Both the position numbers and the translations under genes were made by a program. A DNA stretch of 64,000 bases, from NCBI GenBank assembly GCA_039583875.1, contig CM077166.1, forward strand, positions 86,674,564 to 86,738,563. The letters are read 5' to 3'. Positions 54,418 to 64,000 of the stretch are shown piece after piece; the first letter of the stretch is position 1, and each line of letters opens with the position of its first letter. The stretch is from Platanthera guangdongensis. Taxonomy: Eukaryota > Streptophyta > Magnoliopsida > Asparagales > Orchidaceae. The notes beneath the pieces are model-generated. The model was not told where the DNA came from and made no database searches. It saw only the letters and a list, made by a program, of their open reading frames with translations.

Positions 54418-56400
54418 ATGGGTTCAACAGAGAATCACAAAGAACTAGGATCCATGAAGTTGTCAATCTGCAGAAAGGAGATCCCTAACTAAAGACTATT
54501 CCTAGAATCTATATCACAGTCAAAGAAGGGTCATATGTGCCAATGAAAGTATCAGTTCTGGATGCAAATCAGAGAACTCCAAAAGACTATTCATAAATGA
54601 CCAAGGATGAGATTATTCTAGCCACTATGGACAAGAGGGCCCAGAATATAATTGTAAGTGCAATAGATGATGCCACATTCTAGAATTTAATTCACTGTAA
54701 AACATCAAAGGAAATGTGGGACACACTGATAGTGTACATGGAGGGCTCTGAAGAAGTTAGACAGGACAGAAAGTCTTTATTAAAGCAAGAGTATGATAGC
54801 TTCAGACTAGGAAGGTCTGATAGCATAACTTAGTGCTACAAGAAATTCTACAGGATAGTTAATGAGTTAATGTCCTATGGAAGAGAATTCAGCAATTATG
54901 AGCTGAATGATAAGTTCTTGAGATCCCTAAGTAAAGACTGGGATACTAAGATTTGTGTTATAAGGGAAATGGCCAAATTAGCAGACATTCCTCCTCCAAC
55001 ATTGTTTGGAAAGTTGTTATCCTATGAAATGCAGCTAATGGTTAGGAAGGAGAAAGAAAAGACTACCAGAATTGAGCACAAAGAAAGAGCTGTGGCTTTC
55101 AAGACAGAAGCCACTAGGAAATATAAAAGTAAGTCTCCATCTCCACCACTAAAAGTTGCTGAGACTGAGACAGATGAGTCAGAAAGCAGGAATTCTGAAA
55201 GTAGTGAGAGTGATGAGGATTTTGCAGCTTTCACAAGACATTTTCAGAAGTTTCTAAAGAAGAAACAGTGGAGGTCTAAGCCATCCACTTCACAGAAGTC
55301 ATCAAAGAATGGCAGGAGAAAGGCCAAGTCAAGTAAAACTACATCTTCAAAGATAGTTTGTTATTGTTGTAACAGACAGGGACATGTTGTTGCTGACTGT
55401 CCAGAGAAGAGGAAAGAGTCAACTGATAAGAAGAAGACTCAGATCAAGGGCAAAAAGGAAAGGTCCTTTGTTGCTAAGAAGGACAAAAGTCTGTCTGATA
55501 TGTCATCTTCAGAAACTGATTCAGAAGCTGAAGCTTATATTGGACTGTTTGCTGAAGAAGAGGAAGTGGAGTTCATCCAGTTAATGAACTCTATATATGA
55601 GCATGAGGACAATCAGTGCCAGGGACTGATGGCCTTATCAGAAGGAGACAAAATCAAGGATCAGCCTGGACCAAGTCAGGTACAAAATTGTTCTTCTAGT
55701 TCAATTTCTAGTGCTGGATCAGAATCTGATTCATCAACATCAAGTGATGAAAGTAGATCTGAATCTGAAGGAGACATTCATCAATTAATTGATGAATATA
55801 GAGTAGTGTTGCAAGCTTTAAAGAAAAGCAAATCCTTGGCCAAGAGTCAGGCTAAGTAGATTGCTAATCTCAAAGTGGGTGCAACAGATTTTGATAAGTT
55901 ACTTAATCAGAAACTAAATGAAATAGCCAGGCTGAAAAACATTACTGTTATTCAGATAGGGACTATTACATTCAAAAATGATCAATTTAGAAATCTGGAG
56001 ATTAGTCTTCAGAAGGAGAGAGATATTGTTGCAAGGTTTTCTAAACCAAAGTCTGTTCTACCTTTGATAGATGAGTTCATTTCTCAAAAGGGTAAAACTG
56101 GATTGGGGTTTACTAAACTTGCCAGGACTTTACAGTCCAAGTCTAAGGGCAAAGCCCCAGTACTCAACAAGGAGCCTGCTGTAAATAAAACAGCTAGGGT
56201 TGTACCTAAACAAAGGTACAACAAATTTCAGTGCTGGTGTTGTGGCAAAGTAGGCCACTTTGCCATAGACTGTTGGCACAATTCAAGTGCCAAAGTGAGT
56301 AGCAATCTGCCTACTAGAAAAGCTACAGGTAGTTTTATTAAGAGGCAAACTAACCAGTACCAAGGACCCCAAGAATTCTTTGGGTTCTAAGGTTAACTAA
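54418..56400 (+). pseudogene. gag: copia gag (element B)
   Basis: ATG at 54418 (MGSTENHKEL), then a deletion near 54490 and stops at 54595, 54682 and 54829. From 54870 the frame is clean to a TAG at 55857 and, after it, to 56390. FLRSLSKDWDTK marks the capsid. Both knuckles are complete: CYCCNRQGHVVADC (about 55360-55400) and CWCCGKVGHFAIDC (about 56232-56272). An extra C in a C-run near 56366 shifts the end relative to A. In the pol frame a TAA at 56398-56400 coincides with the TAA of A. Confidence 0.88.
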
Positions 56401-59400
56401 TCTGTTTTGCAGGTGAGTCCAAGTGACCATGACCCAATATGTTACTTGGACAGTGGATGTTCCGGGTACATGACTGGAACTAGGGGATTGCTGAAGGACT
56501 ATACACCAATCAAGGATGGTCCTAAAGTCACCTTTGGTGGTTCTAAAAAAGGAATCATCAAAGGCTTTGGTAACATTTCTAGCAACCTTATTACAATTAC
56601 TCAAGTGGCTTATGTTAAAGGTTTGAAACACAACCTCATTAGTATAAGTCAGCTGAGTGATTTAGGATATGACATCTCATTTGTCAAAGATGGTTGTCAT
56701 ATCAGGAGGTGAAATGATCAAAAGATCATTCTGACTGGTTATAGGAAGAGAAATGTTTATTGTTTAGACATTATGTGTGAGAACAATGTTTCTCCTGTAT
56801 GTCTTGTAGCTGATGAGAAAGTCTCTCATTGTGTCAAATGGCACAAGAGGCTAGCCCATATTAACTACAAGACAATTGGTCAACTCTATAGTAAAGAGTT
56901 AGTGAGGAATGGTCCTCAAGTTAAGTGTAAAAAGGTTGGGATATGCTCAGCTTGTCAAAAGGGCAAGCAGACTAGATCCACCTTTAATAGCATTGAGAAC
57001 AAAGATGTTGTGAGGTGCTTATACCTCTTGCATATGGATCTATTTGGTCCTATGCCAGTTCACAGCCTAGTTAGGAAGGTCTACACATTTGTCGTTGTAG
57101 ATGACTACTCAAGGTTTTCCTGGGTGTTATCCTAAGACAAAAATCTGAAACTCCAAGTATCTTATACAGCTTTGTTAAACAAATTCAGAATGAATTGGAC
57201 AGTACAGTGGTCAAAATCAGAAGTGGCCATGGTACTGAATTTCAGTCTGACAGTATGACAAAACTGTGTGAAGAATTTGGAATTTTTCAGGATTTTTCTT
57301 CACCAAGAACACCTCAGCAAAATGGCATTGCTGAAAGGAAAAATAGAACCTTGATTGAGGCTAGTAGAACCCTATTAAGTGACACATCTCTCCCAGAATA
57401 TTTCTGGGCTGACGCAGTAAACACTGCATGTCATGTAATTAATAGGGCTACTATCACCAAGAGCCACAATAAGACCCCCTATGAGATTGTGAAAGGCAGA
57501 AAACCAAATCTATCCTATTTCAGGATCTTTGGTTGTAAATGTTATATACTTAACAATGGTAAGTCTTACTTAACCAAGTTTGCTGCCAAATCCCAAGAGG
57601 GGATCTTTGTTGGGTACAGCAACAACATTAAGGCTTATAGGGTCTACAACTTGACTACTCAAGTTGTAAAAGAGTCAGTACATATAGTGTTTGATGAAGC
57701 TAGACTCATTGACGATGAATTGTCTAGAAGTGTTTGCAGCTCTATAGGTGTGACTGAGAAGATGGACAAGCTTACTTTTGAAGAAGGTTCTACTTCAAGT
57801 CAGTAAGTAGAAGAAGGTGGCTGCTGTCCAGGGGGAGTACAAGATACTCCTGTTGCTGAAGAAGACCAAGAGGAGCTACTGAATGAAGAAGCAGAAGCTG
57901 AAGGTGTACAACCAGAAAATAGGATGCCTCCAGCAAATAGACATCTAAAAGATCATCCAGCCAATCAAATTATTCGTGATCTCAGACAAGGGGTACAAAC
58001 AAGGAGCAGAAATCTAAGTTCAGTACTCTACTCCAGCTTTCTATCCCAGGTAGAGCCAAAGAAATTTGAAGAAGCCATCCTAGACCCTCATTGAATTGAG
58101 GCAATGCAAGAGGAGCTGAACCAGTTCAAAAGATGCAATGTCTGGGAGCTTGTTCCTAAACCAAAAAACCACAACATAATTGGAACCAAGTGGATCTTTA
58201 GGAACAAGTTGGATGAACATGGAGTGATTATAAAGAACAAAGCAATACTGGTTCCAAAAGGTTATAGGAAGGAAGAAGGTATTGACTTTGATCAAACCTT
58301 TGCTCCAGTAGCCAGACTGGAAGCTATAAGGATGTTCCTGGCCTATGCAACCTATCAAGGGTTTAAAGTATACCAAATGGATGTTAAGTCAGCTTTTCTA
58401 AATGGAAATCTGAAGGAAGAAGTCTATGTGGAACAGCCATCAGGTTTTGTTGATTCTACTAAACCTAACTATGTTTATAGACTTAGGAATGCTTTGTATG
58501 GGTTAAAACAAGCCCCTAGGGCTTGGTATGAAACCCTGTCTAGTTTCCTCATTGAGAATAAATTCACAAGGGGGAAAATAGACAAGACTCTATTCCTTAG
58601 GGAATCCAGAGGCAAGATCATTTTAGTCCAAATATATGTAGATGACATCATATTTGGGTATACAGAAAATAGTCTTTGCAGAATGTTTGCAAAACTTATG
58701 CAAGGATAATTTGAAATGAGCAGTATGGGGGAACTTAAGTTCTTCTTGGGTCTCCAAGTTAGACAGTCTGAGGATGGTTTATCCATATGCCAGTCTAAGT
58801 TCACCCTAGAGTTGATAAGGAAATATGGTATGGAATCATCCAGTACCTTGAAAACTCCTATGGGGTCAAGCATGTATCTAAGCAAAGATGATGAAGGGAA
58901 ACCTGTAGATGAGACTTTGTATAGAGGGATAGTTGGCTCCCTATTATATTTGACTGCAAGTAGACCAGATATCATGTATGATACATGTGTTTGTGCTAGG
59001 TACCAAGCTTGCCCTAAAGAATCTCACTTGACAGCAGTCAAAAGAATTTTGAGATATCTAAAGGGCACACCTTATCTGGGCCTTTGGTACCCTAGGAATG
59101 GAGAGTTTGAACTGACAGGTTATTCAGATGCAGACTTTGCAGGCTGCAAGGAATATAGAAAGCGTACCACAGGTACCTGTCAATTCCTAGGTGGAAGGCT
59201 GATATCATGGAGTAGTAAGAAACAAACATGTGTGGCTATCTCCACAGCAGAATCAGAGTATGTTGCTGCAGGAAGTTATTGTGCACAACTTCTATGGATT
59301 CAACATCAGCTAGAAGACTATGGTATTCAAGTAACTAGAACACCTTTATTTTGTGATTCTACAAGTGTTATTTCTATTGCAAACAATCCTGTCTCCCATA

Positions 59401-59579
59401 GTAGGACTAAGCACATAGAAATAAAATACCATTTCCTAAGAGAACATGTGGAAAAAGGAGATATTTCACTAGAATATATTAATACAGATAATCAGCTAGC
59501 TGACATGTATACTAAGCCCTTAAATGAAACCAAATTCAATAAGTTTAAAATTGAATTAGGGATGATAAACTTAGAATAG
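56401..59579 (+). pseudogene. pol: copia pol: protease, integrase, RT, RNase H (element B)
   Basis: Protease YLDSGCSGYMTGTRG at about 56440. Integrase zinc part WHKRLAHINYKT and core HMDLFGP, IRSGHGTEF (the second catalytic Asp of A, in SDHG, is Gly here) and [19 protein letters not shown] at about 58640, RNase [20 protein letters not shown] and FCDSTSVIS. Damage: TGA at 56710, a one-base deletion near 57128, TAA at 57804, TGA at about 58092 and TAA at 58707. Ends at GMINLE plus TAG at 59577. Confidence 0.9.
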
Positions 59580-59606
59580 TTTACAAAAATTGGCCAAGTA
59601 AAAAGG

Positions 59607-60050
59607 TGTCGACACACAGAGTTATCTGTGTCGACACATAGAAGTGGTGTCAACATTTCAGAGAAATGGTGTCGACACATCTAGGAAGTCAGTGTCGACA
59701 CTTCAGAGAAGTAGCGTCGACACATGCAGTGTATTTGTCGACACATCCAAGGTGGTGTCGACACTTAAGCTTTACTCATAATTAGTCTAGTAAAGTCTCG
59801 ACTAAGTGTCGAGCTAAGTGGTGTCGACACATAACAAAGTGTCGCCACATATATTCTGTCGACTATACTTGTGTCGACACATAGTTGTCGAGACATTATA
59901 AGTAAGTGTCGACACTTTTCAACAGTGTCGACACAATTTAAGTATTTTGACGTGCCCTTTCATCTTCGATTCTAGAAAGGTATAAATAGGTTTTCGTCAT
60001 TGTCTGTCGACACGCTCACCAAAGTTTCGAGACCAAACTTGTGTGTCGAC
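59607..60050. repeat. Internal GTGTCGACAC array between pol and post-pol ORF (B)
   Basis: About 15 copies and variants in the place of the A internal array. Two copies (near 60006 and 60043) fall after the TATA box, as in A. Confidence 0.92.
59981..59988 (+). promoter_or_regulatory. Candidate internal promoter TATA box for the post-pol ORF (B)
   Basis: TATAAATA within AAAGGTATAAATAGGTTTT, about 100 bp before the ATG at 60088. Position and surroundings match 6972-6979 of A. Confidence 0.6.
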
Positions 60051-60087
60051 ATCTCTCTTCTCTAGATTTAAATTTCTCCAAACCCTA

Positions 60088-62922
60088 ATGGCGCCCAAGC
60101 TAGAAGAGAATGTGAAAGAAGGATATGAACTCGTGCGACACGCATTTGATGACGCGGAACCCGAGATCAAAGGCATGATAACCCTAATAGAAGAGACTGG
60201 GTTAGAATTTCTTGTATCAGAACCGATCAAGATATGGAAGAAGGAGGTACTGGAGTTTCTGAATGCAGCAACACTAGATGAATCAGGACTCAAGATTAAG
60301 TCAAGAGTTCATGGGGCCAAGGTGAAGGTCTCTCCTAAGAGTCTGAGAAAGGTACTACAACTACCAAGGACAAAGGAAGAAGAAGATGTTTCTGCTTCTA
60401 AGACTAGAGAAGCATTGACATGGTGTGGACTGGACTCAAACATGAAAATTGGATCAGTATTCAACAAAAAAGGAATGAACAGCCAAGGAAAATTCTTGTC
60501 TGAAATAGTTGGAAAGGTAATACTGTGCAAGCCTGGAGGGCATGACAGAATTTCAGCTCATATGTTTAGTCTAATGACCAGGATTATCTTCAAACTAGAA
60601 ACTGATTGGTCTGCAATTGTGTTTGAGAAGATAAAAGAGAGTATGAAGAAGCCCAATTTGGGAAGAATACTGAGTGTATACCTAGCTGGTAGTATACCAG
60701 AGGTGATGAATCAAGCAGCTGGATCTAAGATTAACCACATGAGGAGAATGGATTTGAGAATCTTCTCTAGGTGAGATAGAGTCCTAACCAAAGAACTGTC
60801 ATCTCCAGTAATGGACAAACCTCAGAAAAAGAAGAAGAAGACAGCCCCTGTGGCTCAAGAATCCTCAAGCAGCTCTGAAGAGCAAGTTGTTTTTACTCCT
60901 AATGAGGTAGAAACTCGAAATGCAGGACAATCTCCAGCTAGACAAGAAGATGCACAGAGGCAGGGGGAGCTACCCTCAGCAAGCCCAATTCACTTGGATT
61001 CAATCTAGGGGGAGCCTTTACTTGTGGAACAGCCAACTCCACTAGAGAGTGAACAAGCTACCCACACAATACTTGAGGTAATAACTGAAATTAATAAATT
61101 AGCTTTCCCTATTGAGGATGATGTTTTGTATGATTCATTACCTAATGTTAATCAGCAAACACAGACACATAGCCAACCCTAAGATGTGGTCATGGAGGAC
61201 ACATCTGTAGCTAAGAAAGAGGTATCAGCTGCTCCTGAGATCAGGGATTCACCAAGTCAACCTCAACATGAGTTTACACTGGAAGAGTTGTTCCCACATT
61301 TAATACAGACTGACTTTGAAGTGGAAAAAGCAGTTGTTGAGGGGGAGCAGGTAGATCTTCAGGGGGAACCAGTTAGGTCTCAAGAAGAGACAGCAAGACA
61401 AGAACCTGAGATGCCACAGCATGCTGAGGAGTTACCTAGGAAGGATTTTCCTCCTAGCCTAAAGGAAAGAGTTGAAATAGCCAGCACATCTGCTTCAGAT
61501 GATGAAGAGGCTGTAAGAGCCAAGAAGAGGAAATTTCAAGTCTTCAAGAGGAGGAGCCAGACATATAAAAAGGCACTGCAGACCATTGCACCACAGCCTG
61601 CCCCATCTACTAACTATAGTTCTCTAATGGTAGCATTGTAGATAAAGATGGATGAGCAAAGACAGGCTTTGCAATCTTATATGGATGAAGGGAATAAGTC
61701 TCTGCAGTTTGATCTGGCCCAAGACATCAAGTCAATCAGATTTGAAATGAATCTGAATAAGAAAGAAATGACTGACTGCTTCCATAAGGGAGGAAATGCA
61801 GTAGTCTATCTGGCTACACATCAAGAGAAAATAAAGACACAACTTGATGAGCTAGAAGTGAAGCAAGTCTATGTCCCGGAGAATCAGCTGAGAATGAATG
61901 ATAATTTAACAGCTTCTCATAATGCCATAGTCACAGAAATGAAGAATATAGCTTCTGCCCATACTGCAGCCATGACTACAGTCAAGGTAGAATTTGATAA
62001 AGCATTACAAGAAGGTATCACTATTGTTACTTCTGCACTTCAGGATTCTCAGAAGCTAATAACTGAAAAGCTCCAAAGGTTGAAACCTTTCTACAAAGAT
62101 GGAGTAAACTATCTGAATGCCCAGATAAGATTCCAGAAAGATGATCTAAGAGATCACATTGAAAGAGAAGTCATAAAGGGGGAGAGGGTATTAGTCAAGG
62201 CATGCTCTGATCATGCAAAATGGATTTAAAATTCCATCAGAGCCACCCTGGGATATCCACCCTTATGTGATGATAACAATGTTGCAGAGTCTGGGATTAA
62301 TCATGCATATCTTGGAGGGTAGCAAGCTGAAATGGCTCAAGTCATATACCATCCACCAGACTTTGATATGATACATCAAGACATACAATCAATGTATAGC
62401 CCTCCTGAGGAAATTCAAAATGTCATCATTGAGAAAGTTGTTCAGCTAGTGCCAGAGGCAATACTGAAAGAACAAGAAGCTTTGCTAAAAGAACAAGAGA
62501 CTCAATTGTCTAAGAAGAGATTCAGAGAGCAAGCTGAACTAAGGCCTGATTTTAAACAATGGAGCCCCACTTCTAGGAATATCATCTTGACTTCATGGAA
62601 GGCTGCTAAGGACAATGTCCAGGATAGAGGCAAGTGGTATTCTGAACTAGAGTGGAGGAAGCATGAGAACAGGCAAGAGGCTATTGTTTAATATAGAAGA
62701 AAAGCTAAGATGGGAAAGCTACCTCCTAATGCACAGGAGCCTAGAAAGTACTTCCCAAAGCCTTATCATTATTTTGAAAGGCAGAAGATCAAGGCTGAAG
62801 AATTGAAAAAGAAAGATCTTAAAGGGAAGAAGCCTGCTGCTACTGAAGATACTGAAGCTCCTGTCCAAGCAAAGATTCAATCTGGAAAGGGCATTGTGAT
62901 CAAAGAGCTAGAGCAGTCTTAG
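60088..62922 (+). pseudogene. Post-pol ORF (element B), one frame with seven internal stops
   Basis: Reads in a single frame of 945 codons from MAPKLEEN to the final TAG at 62920. Stops lie at 60772, 61006, 61180, 61639, 62227, 62320 and 62689, with no frameshift. The stop that ends the N-terminal part of A is Tyr here, and the one at 61639 is Gln in A. The parts are the conserved N-terminal region (about residues 1-230), an acidic Pro/Gln-rich middle, a helical coiled-coil-like part from MDEQRQAL at 61648, the QWSPTSRNIILTSWKAAKD block at about 62560, and a Lys-rich tail. No membrane segment. Substitutions against A are largely conservative, which suggests past selection on the protein. Confidence 0.82.
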
Positions 62923-63182
62923 GATAGCATTTTCTTTAGTTTACAAATTGTAATTACTTGTATTAGAACTTTCTGTAAACTTTTGAATAATAAAAATGTT
63001 GAAGTTGTTAGAACAATGTGATATATGTTCAACTATTACATTAATTGTTCTGAGATAATAGTATATACATGTTTTGTTCATGCATGTTTAAGTATTTTCC
63101 CTGTCATGTATTACTGTTTTACATCATACTGTGAATTTGCTATGTATGGTGTATATCATTGACTAAGGGTTATGACTTCTCA

Positions 63183-63196
63183 AAATAGAGGGAGAT
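63183..63196 (+). other. Polypurine tract of B
   Basis: AAATAGAGGGAGAT directly before the 3' LTR start TGTTGGG. Between the ORF end and here (62923-63182) an AATAATAAAA stretch at about 62986 could serve in polyadenylation; nothing else is seen. Confidence 0.82.
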
Positions 63197-64000
63197 TGTT
63201 GGGTACATTGGAATAAATGTACCTGATTTGAAGAAGCCTCACCCTACTCAATGATATACATCAAGGTGTATTTGATGTATTTTGAGTTACCTTGTGCAGG
63301 TTAAGTAATTGCAGGGAAAGCTTAAAAGTTTCTAAGTCCATGTGTCGACACCCAGAAGAAAAGTGTCGACACTTAAGAAGGCTTGTGTCGACACCTAGAG
63401 AAGTAGTGTCGATACTTGGAGTAATTGTGTCGACACCAGGAATGCAGAGTCGACATCAGAGGAAAAGTGTCGACACATACAGGCAGTGTCGACACTCAGT
63501 GAAGAAATGTCTAAAGAATCAGTGTCGACACTTAGAAGCAGTGTCGACACCTAGAGGAACTTTGTCGACATCAGAAAGTGTCGACACTAGGAGGCTGTTT
63601 CGACACTCAGCAAAACATCAACAAAGTTCAAGTACAAGTGTCGACACTAGGAGGCTGTGTCGACACTCAGCAAACTTCAACAGAGTTTAAGTACAAGTGT
63701 CGACATAATGAAGAATGTGTCGACACACAGCAAAAGTCTCAACACATGAAGAAAGTGTCGACACTAGGAGGCTGTGTCGACACTCAGCAAATTTCAATAA
63801 AGTCTAAGTACAAGTGTCGACACAAAGGAGATGGGTCGACACTCAACAAAAGTATCAACACAGAAGGCATGTGTCGACACTAAGAAAATATGTCGACACT
63901 TAGCAAGTATCAACACAAGATGTGTCGACACAAAGGAGTTGTGTCGACACTTACAAGAAATCAACTAAGTATCAAAGACGAAGGACTTGTGTCGACACAC
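63197..64000 (+). repeat. B 3' LTR (left 804 bp, continues past the window)
   Basis: Starts TGTTGGGTACATTGG. Its GTGTCGACAC array begins at about 63342 and is still running at the window end. Confidence 0.93.

Larger units (their letters stand above)
52378..64000 (+). mobile_element. Element B: Sirevirus-type copia, second copy of the A family, runs off the window
   Basis: Same order as A but on the plus strand. 5' LTR 52378-54324, 3' LTR from 63197. The first LTR begins TATTGGG instead of TGTTGGG. The five bases before it are ACAAC. Over the first 800 bp its two LTRs show roughly 20 differences, so it looks older than A. Coding regions carry many stops, one frameshift and a deletion in gag. 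Confidence 0.92.

Overview
The window is plant nuclear DNA made entirely of nested LTR retrotransposons. I see no host gene, tRNA or rRNA gene, or CRISPR array. The Sirevirus-type Ty1/copia pol, the chromodomain Tekay-type Ty3/gypsy pol and the Athila/Tat-type primer sites (TGGCGCC...) point to an angiosperm with a repeat-rich genome. I cannot name the species. Letters A-K below are local labels.

Layout from left to right. 1-1546 is the end of a Tekay-like LTR (J). 1547-1631 plus 14836-16266 is an unclassified LTR-like sequence (K) with hairpin repeats, split by A. A (1632-14835, minus strand) is a complete Sirevirus-type copia element with two 2119-bp LTRs and a perfect AATTT target duplication. 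E (16267-27078, plus) is a Tekay-like element that has lost its whole pol. Its gag is split by C (17917-24205, plus), a non-autonomous Athila/Tat-type element with CAAGG duplications. 27079-30357 is a long Tekay-like LTR (I). F (30358-45061, minus) is a degenerate Tekay chromovirus, split inside its integrase by D (31199-38415, plus), an Athila/Tat-type element with gag and protease only and TTAGC duplications. 45062-46543 holds a copia LTR fragment (G) and the start of a copia gag (G2). G2 is split by H (46544 onward), a second copy of the C family, and the 3' LTR of H is split by B (52378-64000 and beyond), a second, plus-strand copy of the A family.

Two observations stand out. First, each LTR group whose U3 is visible (A/B, C/H/D, E/I/F), and K as well, carries a tandem array of a self-complementary motif private to that group. 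Where a TATA box can be found, the array lies upstream of it: GTGTCGACAC in A/B, nested GCGCACGACCA/TGGTCGTGCGC in C/H/D, and a GACACGGGCGTGTC core in E/I/F. K has AGTCCTACTC/GAGTAGGACT hairpins. Second, A and B carry another GTGTCGACAC array after pol. It is followed by a conserved TATAAATA about 100 bp before the start codon of a long extra reading frame. This looks like an internal promoter built on the LTR promoter plan. Comparing A with B shows that the extra frame was originally one ORF of about 940 codons, now broken at different sites in each copy. It is soluble and coiled-coil in character, not an evident envelope protein.

All coding regions are retroelement genes and most carry stops or frameshifts. 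The most intact are the A post-pol ORF (one internal stop) and the 414-residue H ORF (no stop). The H ORF encodes a CCHC-like knuckle followed by an acidic region with repeated AP-x-WD[DE] motifs.
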